From Pedobacter cryoconitis (GTDB lineage Bacteria; Bacteroidota; Bacteroidia; Sphingobacteriales; Sphingobacteriaceae), in contig NZ_JACHCG010000001.1 in the NCBI RefSeq assembly GCF_014200595.1, positions 2,604,001-2,668,000 of the forward strand: DNA of 64,000 nt. The letters run 5' to 3'. The number at the start of each line of letters is the position of its first letter. The stretch's first letter is position 1. The notes beneath the pieces were generated by a model that was not told the DNA's origin, searched no databases, and saw nothing but the letters and a program-made list of their open reading frames with translations. Below, in pieces: positions 35,099-44,649 of the stretch. Position numbers and translations under genes: made by a program.

Positions 35099-36109
35099 AT
35101 GGCTATCAATAAACTCGCTTTAATCCGTTACAAAACAATTGATGATTGCTTAAAGAATCGTTTTCGCAAATGGACACTCGAAGACCTTATTGAAAAAGTA
35201 GCCGGCACACTTTATGAACTCGAAGGCATCACCACAGGCGTGAGTAAACGTACCATACAAGCCGACATTCAGTTAATGAGAAGTGACAAACTAGGTTATA
35301 ACGCACCAATCATCGTCAAAGACAGGCGTTTTTATCTTTATGAAGACACCACTTACAGTATCACTAAAGTCCCGATAAATAATACCGACGTTGATAAGAT
35401 GAAAGAAATTGTCGGCGTTTTAAAGCAGTTTACTGCTTTTAACTATTTCGATGACATGAGTGATATGATTGTGCGCCTGGAGAATAACCTGAATAAATCA
35501 ACTAAACAAAGCGGTAATAACATTCAGCTGGAAAGCAATAACCTGGTTAAAGGGCTAACCTGTATCCCGCCTTTATACCAGGCAATTCTGAATAAACGTT
35601 CTCTTTTAATCGAATATCAGTCCTTTAAAGCATTGCAACCTCAACAAGGAATCTATTATCCTTATCTCCTTAAAGAATACAGGAACCGCTGGTTTGTAAT
35701 TGTAAAAGCTAAGAAAAAGCCTGATTTACTGACACTTGCCCTCGACAGAATTATCGAATTTCAGGAATTACCTCATGAAGAGTTTGTGAATTACGAGGGA
35801 ATTGATTTTGACCGTTATTTTGAAGATCTCCTTGGGGTAACGAAAAGTAAAAACGACCGTGCCCAGAAAGTCATCCTGGAATTTGAAAATACGCACGCCC
35901 CCTATGTAATTACCAAGCCTATTCATCAATCTCAAACCGTACTCAGCAAAAGTGAAACAGGGACTATTTTCCGTATAGATGTAGTGCTCAACTTTGAACT
36001 GGAACGGGAGATTTTAGGTTTTGGTGAATGCGTGAAGGTTTTATCTCCCCGTTTACTGGTGAACAAGATTAAAAGAAGACTGGCCAAATCCGCTGCTCAA
36101 TATGAATAA
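35099..36109 (+). CDS. WYL-domain transcriptional regulator of the RNA-repair locus
   Basis: The 336-residue protein starts with a winged-helix region of about 85 residues (LEDLIEKVAGTLYELEGITT, VSKRTIQADIQLMRS). A WYL domain follows (YYPYLLKEYRNRWFVIVKAK, then LALDRIIEF) and a C-terminal WCX-like part to residue 330. WYL domains bind nucleic-acid-type ligands. Transcribed away from slipin-rtcB across a 716-base spacer with two matching dyads, it is probably the switch that senses RNA damage products and controls both sides. This control is inference from position. Confidence 0.88.
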   Translation: MAINKLALIRYKTIDDCLKNRFRKWTLEDLIEKVAGTLYELEGITTGVSKRTIQADIQLMRSDKLGYNAPIIVKDRRFYLYEDTTYSITKVPINNTDVDKMKEIVGVLKQFTAFNYFDDMSDMIVRLENNLNKSTKQSGNNIQLESNNLVKGLTCIPPLYQAILNKRSLLIEYQSFKALQPQQGIYYPYLLKEYRNRWFVIVKAKKKPDLLTLALDRIIEFQELPHEEFVNYEGIDFDRYFEDLLGVTKSKNDRAQKVILEFENTHAPYVITKPIHQSQTVLSKSETGTIFRIDVVLNFELEREILGFGECVKVLSPRLLVNKIKRRLAKSAAQYE

Positions 36110-36153
36110 ATTTAATTCATATATTGCTGCTGGTAAACCAAATACGATTATAT

Positions 36154-37464
36154 ATGATTCAATTCCGCGTAAAAATCATCACGCTAACTTTGTTAATTTT
36201 ATCATTTAACAGCTTTGCACAGCAGCAAAACGATTCAGTAAAAGTGATTAAGGCAGGCCACCTGATTGATGTAGAAAAAGGGATAACACTAACCAATCAA
36301 CTTATTTTAATTGACCATGACACCATAAAAAGCATTGGCCCTGATCTGACTATACCAATTGGTGCAACGATTATAGACCTGAGCAATGCAACAGTGCTGC
36401 CCGGATTGATTGATTGTCATACCCACCTGACCTTCCAGCCCGGAGATAATTATTATGAAGATATTTTCAGACGGACACCAGTAGACCTGGCTATGGTTGC
36501 CCCTATTTATGCAAAACGCACATTAGAGGCCGGGTTTACAACCTGTAGAGACGTAGGCGCCTCAGCCTTCATCGATGTTTCACTAAGAAATGCAATCAAT
36601 CGCGGTGATATACCCGGCCCCAGACTGCTGGTTGCCACCTTATTTATTGGCAGTACCGGTAGCCATGGTGACCTGAATGGATTTTCACCCTACCTGGACT
36701 GGATAGGCCCGAAACAAATGACTGGTGTAGCCAATGGCGTAGAAGGTGTACGTGCCCAAGTCAGGTACAATATAAAATACGGTGCCGAAGTGATCAAATT
36801 TGGTGCAAGTGCAGGCGTACTCACAGAAGAAGCAAGTGTGGGTGCCCCACAATTCTCACAAGAAGAAATGAATGCAATCGTCGAAGAAGCTCATTTATGG
36901 GGACTGAAAGCCTGTGCACATGCACACGGTACAGTCGCTATAAAAATGGCCATTAAAGCTGGAGTAGCCTCTATAGAACACGGCAGTTTTCTCGATGACG
37001 AAGCCATACAAATGATGAAAGCACGCGGCACTTACCTGGTTGCAGATATTTATAATGATGATTATATACTCAGTGATTACGCAAAACACGGTACCCCTGA
37101 AGTTATTATCAATAAAGAAAAGCTGGTCGGTAAAGCACAACGGTTAAGTTTTCAGCGCGCAGCTAAAGCAGGTGTAAAAATAGCCTTTGGTACAGATGCA
37201 GGCGTTTATCCACACGGCTGGAATGGCAAACAGTTTAAATACATGGTGAAATTTGGGCTGACCCCAATGCAGGCTATACAAGCAGCTACCATAAATGCGG
37301 CAGATCTGCTGGGTTGGAAAAACAAGGTTGGTTCTCTGAAAAAAGGTAAATACGCCGATTTAATTGCACTAAAAGATGATCCGCTTCAGGATGTCACTCT
37401 ATTGGAGCAAATCCCTTTTGTAATGAAAGGCGGAACTATTTATAAAAATGAACTGAAAAAATAG
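36154..37464 (+). CDS. Exported amidohydrolase (imidazolonepropionase-like/prolidase-type)
   Basis: The best start is the ATG at 36154, which gives a signal peptide (hydrophobic core, cleavage around SFAQQ). The earlier TTG at 36124 adds ten unlikely residues. Metal-site motifs of the amidohydrolase superfamily follow: GLIDCHTHLTF (HxH), then EVIKFGASAG (Lys), KACAHAHGT, SIEHGSF and FGTDAGVYPHG (Asp). It resembles the Xaa-Pro dipeptidase-like exported amidohydrolases of about 430 residues. It is followed within 4 bases by the GH106 gene, so the two are one operon. The substrate is unknown. Confidence 0.87.
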   Translation: MIQFRVKIITLTLLILSFNSFAQQQNDSVKVIKAGHLIDVEKGITLTNQLILIDHDTIKSIGPDLTIPIGATIIDLSNATVLPGLIDCHTHLTFQPGDNYYEDIFRRTPVDLAMVAPIYAKRTLEAGFTTCRDVGASAFIDVSLRNAINRGDIPGPRLLVATLFIGSTGSHGDLNGFSPYLDWIGPKQMTGVANGVEGVRAQVRYNIKYGAEVIKFGASAGVLTEEASVGAPQFSQEEMNAIVEEAHLWGLKACAHAHGTVAIKMAIKAGVASIEHGSFLDDEAIQMMKARGTYLVADIYNDDYILSDYAKHGTPEVIINKEKLVGKAQRLSFQRAAKAGVKIAFGTDAGVYPHGWNGKQFKYMVKFGLTPMQAIQAATINAADLLGWKNKVGSLKKGKYADLIALKDDPLQDVTLLEQIPFVMKGGTIYKNELKK

Positions 37465-37468
37465 AGCA

Positions 37469-40400
37469 GTGATACACGCTATGCTTACTAAATTGGTTTT
37501 CACCTTCCAAATATTTCTACTGTGTTTGCTATTATTTGCTTTTAGTGCATTTAAAGCACATTCACAGCCTGAACCTCATGATAGGATGGCTGCACTGGAA
37601 ATGGGATTTCATCAAATTCCAGACAGCATTCAAACTAGTGTTTATTGGTATTGGGTTTCTGGAAATATCTCCAGAGAAGGTGTCATCAAGGACCTTGAAG
37701 CCATGAAAAAGGTAGGAATTAACCGTGCATTTATTGCAAATGTTACCTGGGGTGAAAAAAATGCCGGGCCAATAAAACTGTTTACAGCAGCATGGTGGGA
37801 TATTCTGCATACCGCATTAAAAACAGCTACCAAACTAGGTATCGAAATAGGCATATTTAATTGTCCGGGATGGAGCCAGTCGGGCGGTCCATGGGTTAAA
37901 CCAGAGCAGTCTATGCGCTATCTTAATGCCTCAGAGATCACGATTACAGGCCCGGTGTTAATCCATCAAAAACTTGAACAACCTGATGCTGTTTTTCAGG
38001 ACGTAAAAGTGATTGCTTACCCCGCGCCTAAAGATTACAGTACAGACATCCGTGAGGTGAAACCTCAGCTTAACTCTATTCCCGCATTAAAAAACCTTAA
38101 CAATTTAACAGACCACAACGAAGAAACGATTCTTTCTCTCCCAGATACCAGGCCTCTGTTACTGGATTTTTCCACAGAAAAACCATATACAGCCCGAAGC
38201 CTGGTCATTTATACAGCGCATAAGCCTACCCGCCTGGAAGGAGCTATCCAGGTAAAGATTAACGATACCTATCAAACCATAAAACATTTTATCATAGACC
38301 GTACGAATCCGAACTTAAAGAATGGTTTCATCCCTTATGGCCCTGCTACGATTTCAATTCCCGCTACTACCTCCAAAAATTTCCGGTTGATATTTACGGC
38401 TTACACAGCAAATAGCGGAATTGCGGAAATTAAGTTCTCGTCTGTACCTTTAGTAGAAGACTATCTGGAAAAAACACTGGCAAAGATGTGGCCTGACGGT
38501 TACGTTTACTGGCCTGCCTATCAATGGCAACCACAACCAGTGATTAAAGACAAGGCATATGTGATTGATCCGGATAAAGTTTTAGACATTTCAAAGTACA
38601 TGTTAGTGGATGGTACGCTCAACTGGCAGGTACCAGCAGGAAAATGGATCATTGAACGGAGCGGAATGACACCGACGCAAGTTCATAATGCACATGCCAG
38701 CCCCGAAGGGACAGGACTTGAAACCGATAAAATGAGTAAAACGCATATTGCTGCTCACTTTGACGCCTTTTTAGGAGAAATCATCCGCCGTATTCCTGCA
38801 CAAGACCGCAAAACGTGGAAAGTGGCTGTTGGAGACAGTTATGAAACTGGCAGCCAAAACTGGAGCGATCAGTTCATAGCTGAATTTAAATTGACTTATG
38901 GTTACGACCCGCTTCCCTATCTTCCGGTATTTCGGGGGAAGGTTGTTGGCAGTGCAGATGATTCAGATCGTTTTTTGTGGGACGTGAGACGTTTTATAGC
39001 CGATAAAGTAGCGAATGACTATGTAGGCGGGCTTAGAGAGGTCAGCCATCAAAATGGATTAACTACCTGGCTGGAGAATTATGGTCATTATGGTTTCCCC
39101 GGAGAATTTTTACAATACGGAGCGCAATCTGATGAAGTGAGTGGTGAATTCTGGAATGAAGGGATCAAAGGGATCATAGAAAACAGAGCTGCTTCATCCT
39201 GTGCACATATTTACGGAAAAACTAAAGTTTCCGCTGAATCTTTTACCACTACAGATCATTATTTTATGAATTATCCGGCTACACTGAAGCAGCGTGCCGA
39301 CCGGTCTTTCACAGCAGGCATCAATAACACCCTGCTGCACGTTTATATCCAGCAGCCTGACGATGATAATATACCAGGAATGAATGCTTATTTCGGAACT
39401 GAATTTAACCGCAAAAACACCTGGTTTTATGATATGGATGATTTCTTAAAATATATCAAAAGATGTAACCTGCTCTTACAGCAGGGAAAATATGTAGCAG
39501 ACGTTGCTTATTTTATCAGTGAAGACGCACCAAAAATGACAGGGATACAAGAACCAGCCCTTCCAAACGGTTATGCATTTGACTATATCAATGGAGAAGT
39601 GATTAAAACCCGGTTAACGGTAAAAGATGGTCATCTGGTGTTACCTGATGGAATGCAATACCGGCTCCTGGTTTTACCAAAATTGGAAAGTATGCGCCCG
39701 GAATTGCTCACAAAGCTTAAAGAACTGGTCAGCAAAGGTGCCGTAATTTTAGGTCCCAAACCATCCAGGTCACCAAGTTTACAAAACTCTGGAAAAGCAG
39801 ACCTGGAAATTCAGCAACTGAGTGCTCAGCTTTGGGGGAATATCAATGGCTCTACCATCAAAGTTAATCATTACGGTAAAGGAATGGTAATTGACGGGAT
39901 GAATCTGGAAGATGCTTTAAAATTGGTAAACACTATTCCTGATTTTAAAACAGCTATTACCGATTCTGTACTTTTTATACACAGAGCACTAGAGAATGGC
40001 TCAATTTATTTCCTTTCCAATCAAAAAAATAAGTCCATACAGTTCAATCCGGAATTTCGTGTTTCAGGAAAAACTCCTGAACTATGGGATGCCACTACCG
40101 GTAAGGTACGCGACCTTCCTGAATATACTCAAACTGCTGAATCTACTAGCATACCTTTAAAATTAGCACCTTACGAAAGTGCTTTTATAGTCTTCAGAAA
40201 AGATGAAAACACTAAAAAAAAGGACCACTTCAATTATCCGGAATTAGTCAGGAACATACCTATTAAAGGCCCATGGCAGGTCAGCTTCGATGCTAACTTG
40301 CGCGGCCCATCCAAACCTGTCATCTTTAAACAACTAGAAGACTGGGCACAAAATAAAGAAGCGCTTATTAAATATTATTCCGGCCCTGCTTACTATCATC

Positions 40401-40732
40401 ATAGTTTTAAACTATCAAAAGTTAAAAATGAAGAACGTGTACTATTGGATCTGGGAAATGTGATAGCAATTGCAAAAGTTAAAGTTAACGGAATAGCTAT
40501 TGGTGGATTATGGACTGCTCCTTACAAAATCGATATCACCAAAGCATTGAAACCAGGCCTAAACAAACTGGAAATCAAAGTAGTCAACAACTGGATAAAC
40601 CGGTTGATCGGGGATCATAAATTACCCGAAAATGAAAGAATAACCTCAACTTATTATGACTGGTATGATGCCTCTGTAAAACTGCAACCCTCAGGATTAA
40701 AAGGACCAGTAAAACTTGAGATTGTTAAGTAA
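37469..40732 (+). CDS. GH106-like glycoside hydrolase (alpha-L-rhamnosidase type)
   Basis: This 1087-residue exported enzyme has a signal peptide near the N-terminus (hydrophobic core FTFQIFLLCLLLFAFSAF). The start of the mature part matches GH106: VYWYWVSGNISREGVIKDLE, then GIEIGIFNCPGWSQSGGPWV. A C-terminal beta-sandwich (EERVLLDLGNVIAIAKVKVN, GLWTAPYKIDITKALKPG) resembles the galactose-binding-like domain of these enzymes. It would release terminal L-rhamnose. The frame opens with GTG at 37469; the ATG at 37481 is an equally good start. It lies 4 bases after the amidohydrolase stop. Confidence 0.87.
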   Translation: MIHAMLTKLVFTFQIFLLCLLLFAFSAFKAHSQPEPHDRMAALEMGFHQIPDSIQTSVYWYWVSGNISREGVIKDLEAMKKVGINRAFIANVTWGEKNAGPIKLFTAAWWDILHTALKTATKLGIEIGIFNCPGWSQSGGPWVKPEQSMRYLNASEITITGPVLIHQKLEQPDAVFQDVKVIAYPAPKDYSTDIREVKPQLNSIPALKNLNNLTDHNEETILSLPDTRPLLLDFSTEKPYTARSLVIYTAHKPTRLEGAIQVKINDTYQTIKHFIIDRTNPNLKNGFIPYGPATISIPATTSKNFRLIFTAYTANSGIAEIKFSSVPLVEDYLEKTLAKMWPDGYVYWPAYQWQPQPVIKDKAYVIDPDKVLDISKYMLVDGTLNWQVPAGKWIIERSGMTPTQVHNAHASPEGTGLETDKMSKTHIAAHFDAFLGEIIRRIPAQDRKTWKVAVGDSYETGSQNWSDQFIAEFKLTYGYDPLPYLPVFRGKVVGSADDSDRFLWDVRRFIADKVANDYVGGLREVSHQNGLTTWLENYGHYGFPGEFLQYGAQSDEVSGEFWNEGIKGIIENRAASSCAHIYGKTKVSAESFTTTDHYFMNYPATLKQRADRSFTAGINNTLLHVYIQQPDDDNIPGMNAYFGTEFNRKNTWFYDMDDFLKYIKRCNLLLQQGKYVADVAYFISEDAPKMTGIQEPALPNGYAFDYINGEVIKTRLTVKDGHLVLPDGMQYRLLVLPKLESMRPELLTKLKELVSKGAVILGPKPSRSPSLQNSGKADLEIQQLSAQLWGNINGSTIKVNHYGKGMVIDGMNLEDALKLVNTIPDFKTAITDSVLFIHRALENGSIYFLSNQKNKSIQFNPEFRVSGKTPELWDATTGKVRDLPEYTQTAESTSIPLKLAPYESAFIVFRKDENTKKKDHFNYPELVRNIPIKGPWQVSFDANLRGPSKPVIFKQLEDWAQNKEALIKYYSGPAYYHHSFKLSKVKNEERVLLDLGNVIAIAKVKVNGIAIGGLWTAPYKIDITKALKPGLNKLEIKVVNNWINRLIGDHKLPENERITSTYYDWYDASVKLQPSGLKGPVKLEIVK

Positions 40733-40837
40733 TCCGGCAATAAATTGGGACTATTGACCCTAAATTATTCTTTAGGATTGTCATAATTTAGAAAATAGTT
40801 TAACGCTAATGGTTTGGTTAAACTTAATTCATAAAAT

Positions 40838-41560
40838 ATGGCATCAGAAATTACGGAAATTGATATTGTTATTTTAAGTTATGCACAAACAGAAGAATTA
40901 AAGCAGGTTACCAGGAATTGCCTCACCTCTTTAATGGCCTCTGAAGATCCTGAATTGATTAAATTCAATATCATTGTCGTAGAATCCCAAAAAGATTTAA
41001 AACCTTTTCAATACGAATACGGGCAAACTGTTTATCCGGATCAGCCATTTGGTTACAATCGCTATATGAATATTGGTATTGCAATGACCTCAGCGCCTTA
41101 TATCTGTTTATGTAATAATGATCTGCTTTTTCATCCGCAATGGGCAACCGAAATCCTGAAGCCTTTCAAGACCTATTGGAACCTGTCCAGTGCCTCTCCA
41201 ATGTGTACAATTCATCATACCAAATTGGGTATGGAAACAAATATTGGATTACTGCAAGGATATAGAGAACGCGTAGAGGTTTCGGGCTGGTGTCTTTTCT
41301 TTAAACGGAGTATGTTAAATGTAATAGGTCATATGGATGAAAATTTCATATTCAGGCATGCCTCTCATGATTATACGCATTTACTTTCGGCATTAGACCT
41401 AAGACATGTCCTGGTTACTTCTTCTCTGGTAGATCACCTGGATCACACGACTTTGAATAAACAGGAACCAGAGCGTTTTAATCAATTAATGTGGGAACAG
41501 GATGTCTACTATGAAAAAAAATGGGGCTATCGTCTGGGTAGAAAATGGCAAATATTTTAG
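40838..41560 (+). CDS. GT2-type glycosyltransferase
   Basis: The 240-residue protein has a GT-A fold. The N-terminal strand IDIVILSYAQTEELKQVTRN binds the nucleotide sugar. CNNDLLF replaces the usual DxD with an NDL-type sequence. GWCLFFKRSMLNVIGHMDEN is the typical GT2 acceptor-loop stretch. It would add a sugar to a cell-surface or secreted glycan from a nucleotide donor in the cytoplasm. No polysaccharide cluster is adjacent. Its stop codon lies inside an 11-bp perfect hairpin. Confidence 0.8.
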   Translation: MASEITEIDIVILSYAQTEELKQVTRNCLTSLMASEDPELIKFNIIVVESQKDLKPFQYEYGQTVYPDQPFGYNRYMNIGIAMTSAPYICLCNNDLLFHPQWATEILKPFKTYWNLSSASPMCTIHHTKLGMETNIGLLQGYRERVEVSGWCLFFKRSMLNVIGHMDENFIFRHASHDYTHLLSALDLRHVLVTSSLVDHLDHTTLNKQEPERFNQLMWEQDVYYEKKWGYRLGRKWQIF

Positions 41561-41578
41561 GGTCATCTGACCCTAAAA
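41555..41578 (+). terminator. Perfect hairpin overlapping the stop codon of the GT2 gene
   Basis: TTTTAGGGTCA (41555-41565) and TGACCCTAAAA (41568-41578) are perfect 11-base arms separated by 2 bases. The TAG stop (41558-41560) is within the first arm. There is no T tract after it, so it may be a processing or stability element rather than a true terminator. Confidence 0.5.
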
Positions 41579-41661
41579 TAAGCTGTCAATCCACGCTAAA
41601 TTGCTCATGTATTCAAAGGGTTTGCAGCAGTAATTAAAAATAAACACTAAACCATATCAGT

Positions 41662-42465
41662 ATGAATAATAAACTATATAAGGAGTTTGCAAGTTATTAT
41701 GCAGATGTAACCAACGACAGAGATTTCAAAAACCAGTTAGAGGTCATACTGGCGACTTATGAACCAGGTAGACCCTGCAAATCTTTACTGGAACTATTCG
41801 CTGGGCAATCCTTTCACAGCATAGAGGCGCAAAAGAATCATGGTATCGACGTTTGGGCTATAGATTCAAGTATGGAGATGAAGCGGCTTGCCATAGCTGA
41901 GGGATTTCAAAACCCCGAAAAATATATCGTAGCAAATCTCCCGGAAGCCATGTTAAGCATTGAAGAAACAAAATTCGATTGTATTACTTGTTTATATAAT
42001 GGCTTGAGTAATCTGAATATGGAAGAAGTATTTATACTGCTTAAAAATTGCAAAGACAAATTAAACGATAGCGGTAAAATATTTATCGAATTGCATGACA
42101 TCTTTTTAATGACAGAGTACCTTTCAAACCAACAGGTCCATTATACAGAAATAGAAAACTCCAGAGGTGAACTCATTAAATATGCATGGCCAAGCGGCAA
42201 AATAAGATGGGACCGTTACACCTATCGCGCAGAAGTTCCGGTACAATTCTTAATTCAAACTTCGCAACGCACCGATACTATAGAATTTACCTCTTATGAT
42301 ACAATGTATAGTACGGAACATATCGTATTTCTGGCAAACCTGCTGGGTTTAGAGTCGATGATCTATACAGAACATCCAGCCTGGGCGGCACTTTACCCGA
42401 ATTCGGTTATTCTGCAATTGTCTATCCGTAAAGATCTTCTGAAACCCGCCGCCAATGATAAATAA
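41662..42465 (+). CDS. Class I SAM-dependent methyltransferase
   Basis: The 267-residue chain starts with the conserved MNNKLYKEFASYYADVT and shows motif I as LLELFAGQSFHSIEAQ, with FAGQ in place of the usual GCGxG. VWAIDSSMEMKRLA forms motif II. ITCLYNGLSNL and FIELHDIFL follow. The substrate is unknown; YADVT-type starters are found in small-molecule methyltransferases. A decayed second copy of its first 30 codons lies right after it, evidence of an old tandem duplication. Confidence 0.85.
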   Translation: MNNKLYKEFASYYADVTNDRDFKNQLEVILATYEPGRPCKSLLELFAGQSFHSIEAQKNHGIDVWAIDSSMEMKRLAIAEGFQNPEKYIVANLPEAMLSIEETKFDCITCLYNGLSNLNMEEVFILLKNCKDKLNDSGKIFIELHDIFLMTEYLSNQQVHYTEIENSRGELIKYAWPSGKIRWDRYTYRAEVPVQFLIQTSQRTDTIEFTSYDTMYSTEHIVFLANLLGLESMIYTEHPAWAALYPNSVILQLSIRKDLLKPAANDK

Positions 42466-42653
42466 GCTTTATAAGAAATATGCTGGCTTCTATGTGGTAG
42501 CAACTAACAACAGGGATTTCAAAAGTCAGCTGGAACTTATACTCAATTGATCCATTATGGGCTGCCAGCTTTCCCGGAGGATTAACCCTCTATCAATTTG
42601 CCTATATAGGAGCCCCATTTATGACAGGGCTCCTTGCTTTAGCATTAAAATAA
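42455..42653 (+). pseudogene. Decayed methyltransferase duplicate fused to a foreign membrane-protein tail
   Basis: From the ATG at 42455 a 31-codon frame (stop at 42548-42550) reads MINKLYKKYAGFYVVATNN, then RDFKSQLELIL. Of its first 30 residues, 19 match the start of the methyltransferase just upstream. In a second frame, just after, lies the end of an unrelated protein (LYQFAYIGAPFMTGLLALAL, ending at 42653) with a hydrophobic, membrane-like sequence. This is a deletion scar joining the start of a duplicated methyltransferase to the end of another gene. The hairpin GGAGCCC/GGGCTCC (42609-42633) lies inside the coding relic. Confidence 0.75.
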
Positions 42654-42674
42654 AAATCTTAGCTTTGTTTCGTT

Positions 42675-43412
42675 ATGAAGCAGAACAAATATGATGACCC
42701 CGGTTTTTTCGCCAATTACAGTCAGATGCCACGTTCAACAGGTGGATTAAATGCAGCTGGAGAATGGCAGGTTTTCCGCGCACTATTACCTGAATTGAAA
42801 GATAAAAAAGTTTTAGATCTGGGTTGCGGATTTGGCTGGCATTGTCGTTATGCAAGCGAACAGCAAGCAAGATCAGTTATAGGTGTAGATCTTTCTGAAA
42901 ATATGTTAAAACGTGCCAGAGAAGGCACCTCTGATCCTGCAATTGAATATATTCAACTCGCTATAGAAGATATAAATTTCGCAGCTGAACAATTTGATGT
43001 GGTCATCAGTTCACTGGCCTTTCATTACGTAGAGAACTTCGAGTTGGTCTGCAAAAAAGTTAACCATGCACTTAAACCGGGTGGTTCATTTGTATTTTCT
43101 ATAGAACATCCTATTTTCACTGCACTGGCCACACAAGACTGGTACCATGATGAAAATGGCAATCGTCTGCACTGGCCTGTTGATGGATATCAGGACGAAG
43201 GCCAGCGGACTGCCAGGTTTCTGGACAATAATGTGATCAAGTATCACAGAACTCTGGAAACGCATATCAATACATTAATTGATGCTGGGTTTCAAATTAC
43301 AAGAATTTCAGAAGCACAGCCATCAAAAGAAGTGCTGGAAGAATATCCCGAGATGAAAGACGAAACACGCCGCCCTATTTTTCTTTTGCTAGCCGCAGTA
43401 AAGAATACATAA
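42675..43412 (+). CDS. Class I SAM-dependent methyltransferase (Methyltransf_11 type)
   Basis: The protein has 245 residues. Motif I is VLDLGCGFGWHCRYA (residues about 45-59), then GVDLSENMLKRA (motif II) and VVISSLAFHYVENF (motif III). Near the middle, FSIEHPIFTALATQDWYHD is typical of small-molecule methyltransferases. It uses SAM on an unknown acceptor. It starts 22 bases after the decayed copy and converges with the aldo/keto reductase gene, 3 bases apart. Confidence 0.9.
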   Translation: MKQNKYDDPGFFANYSQMPRSTGGLNAAGEWQVFRALLPELKDKKVLDLGCGFGWHCRYASEQQARSVIGVDLSENMLKRAREGTSDPAIEYIQLAIEDINFAAEQFDVVISSLAFHYVENFELVCKKVNHALKPGGSFVFSIEHPIFTALATQDWYHDENGNRLHWPVDGYQDEGQRTARFLDNNVIKYHRTLETHINTLIDAGFQITRISEAQPSKEVLEEYPEMKDETRRPIFLLLAAVKNT

Positions 43413-43415
43413 AAT

Positions 43416-44507
43416 TTAATATACTTCCTGAAGACTTTGCGGCGCTAAAGGAAGCTTCAAAGACGTTACTCCATTTACAGTTGTACCCGCCTGTGCCAAA
43501 TGTGCTGCCCGATTATTAATAAGTGCTAACGGGAAATTCAATACAGGCTTTGAAAGCTGATCCAATGATACAATATCATCATTTGATAAGGATACATTCA
43601 AAGACTGAAGATTTTGATCCAGCTGATTCATTGTACGTGTACCGATTATAGTGGAAGTAACTCCGGGCCTGCTCGCTACCCATGCTAAAGCAACGCTGGC
43701 CGGAGTAGTTTCTTTTTCCTTTGCAAGCTCAGTTAAGCGATCAATAATCTGGTAAGTATTTTCATCAAAATGAGTACCGCCTTCCAGACTATTTCTTCCG
43801 CTTTGGGTTTCTCCCTGATTTGCCCTTGTGTATTTTCCGCTTAAAATCCCCCCTCTCAAAGGGGACCAGGGCATCACTCCTAATCCAAGATCCTGTGCCA
43901 TTGGAATCAGTTCACCCTCCACAGTTCTTTCCAGCAGCGAATATTCAATCTGAAGCCCCACAAAAGCAGACCAGCCACGAAACTGAGCGATCATTTGAGC
44001 CTGTGCCACCTTCCACGCAGGTGTGTCAGAAATAGCGATGTAGCGAACCTTTCCAGCGGTAACCAGATCATGCAAAGCAGACATCGTTTCCTCAATTGGC
44101 GTAAATGGATCAAAAGCATGCATCCAGTATAAATCCACATAATCAGTTTGCAACCTTCTTAGTGAATTCTCCAGAGAACTTATAATTGTTTTTCTGCTCG
44201 CACCACCCGCATTAGGATCGCCCGGATAAAGGTTACAGTAAAACTTAGTAGCAAGTACTAACTGATCTCTGCGCACATCTGCATGTTGTAAATAATCACC
44301 AATAATTTTTTCCGAGTGCCCTTTAGTATACATATTGGCAGTATCAATACTGTTTCCACCAGCTGCTATATGTTTTGACAAGATGCCTTCAGCATCCGCC
44401 GGAGCCGAACCCCAGCCCCATTCTTCGCCAAATGTCATCGTTCCAAGAGTAAGCGGACTTACTTTTAACCCCGATTTCCCAAGGGTCCTGTAATTTGTTA
44501 AATCCAT
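43416..44507 (-). CDS. Aldo/keto reductase
   Basis: The catalytic tetrad of the AKR superfamily is complete: D55 and Y60 in SIDTANMYTKG, K88 in LATKFYC, and H130 in LYWMHAFDPFT. NADPH-binding segments SPLRGGILSGKY and TSTIIGTRTMNQLDQNL follow. The 363-residue length fits AKR12/AKR11-type enzymes (the tas/YajO-like group). It reduces aldehydes or ketones in the cytoplasm. The substrate cannot be predicted. The gene stands alone. Confidence 0.93.
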   Translation of the reverse strand: MDLTNYRTLGKSGLKVSPLTLGTMTFGEEWGWGSAPADAEGILSKHIAAGGNSIDTANMYTKGHSEKIIGDYLQHADVRRDQLVLATKFYCNLYPGDPNAGGASRKTIISSLENSLRRLQTDYVDLYWMHAFDPFTPIEETMSALHDLVTAGKVRYIAISDTPAWKVAQAQMIAQFRGWSAFVGLQIEYSLLERTVEGELIPMAQDLGLGVMPWSPLRGGILSGKYTRANQGETQSGRNSLEGGTHFDENTYQIIDRLTELAKEKETTPASVALAWVASRPGVTSTIIGTRTMNQLDQNLQSLNVSLSNDDIVSLDQLSKPVLNFPLALINNRAAHLAQAGTTVNGVTSLKLPLAPQSLQEVY

Positions 44508-44649
44508 TCTGTTTTGTTTTTAAGGAATTATTCCATAAATGTACCACAGTCCGGGATGCTGCCGTTTGCTCAAATCAAACAGATCATAGCAAAAATCAAA
44601 CATTAGAAACCTTTTATTTATTTACCCAATTTTATATTAATTTGTATCT

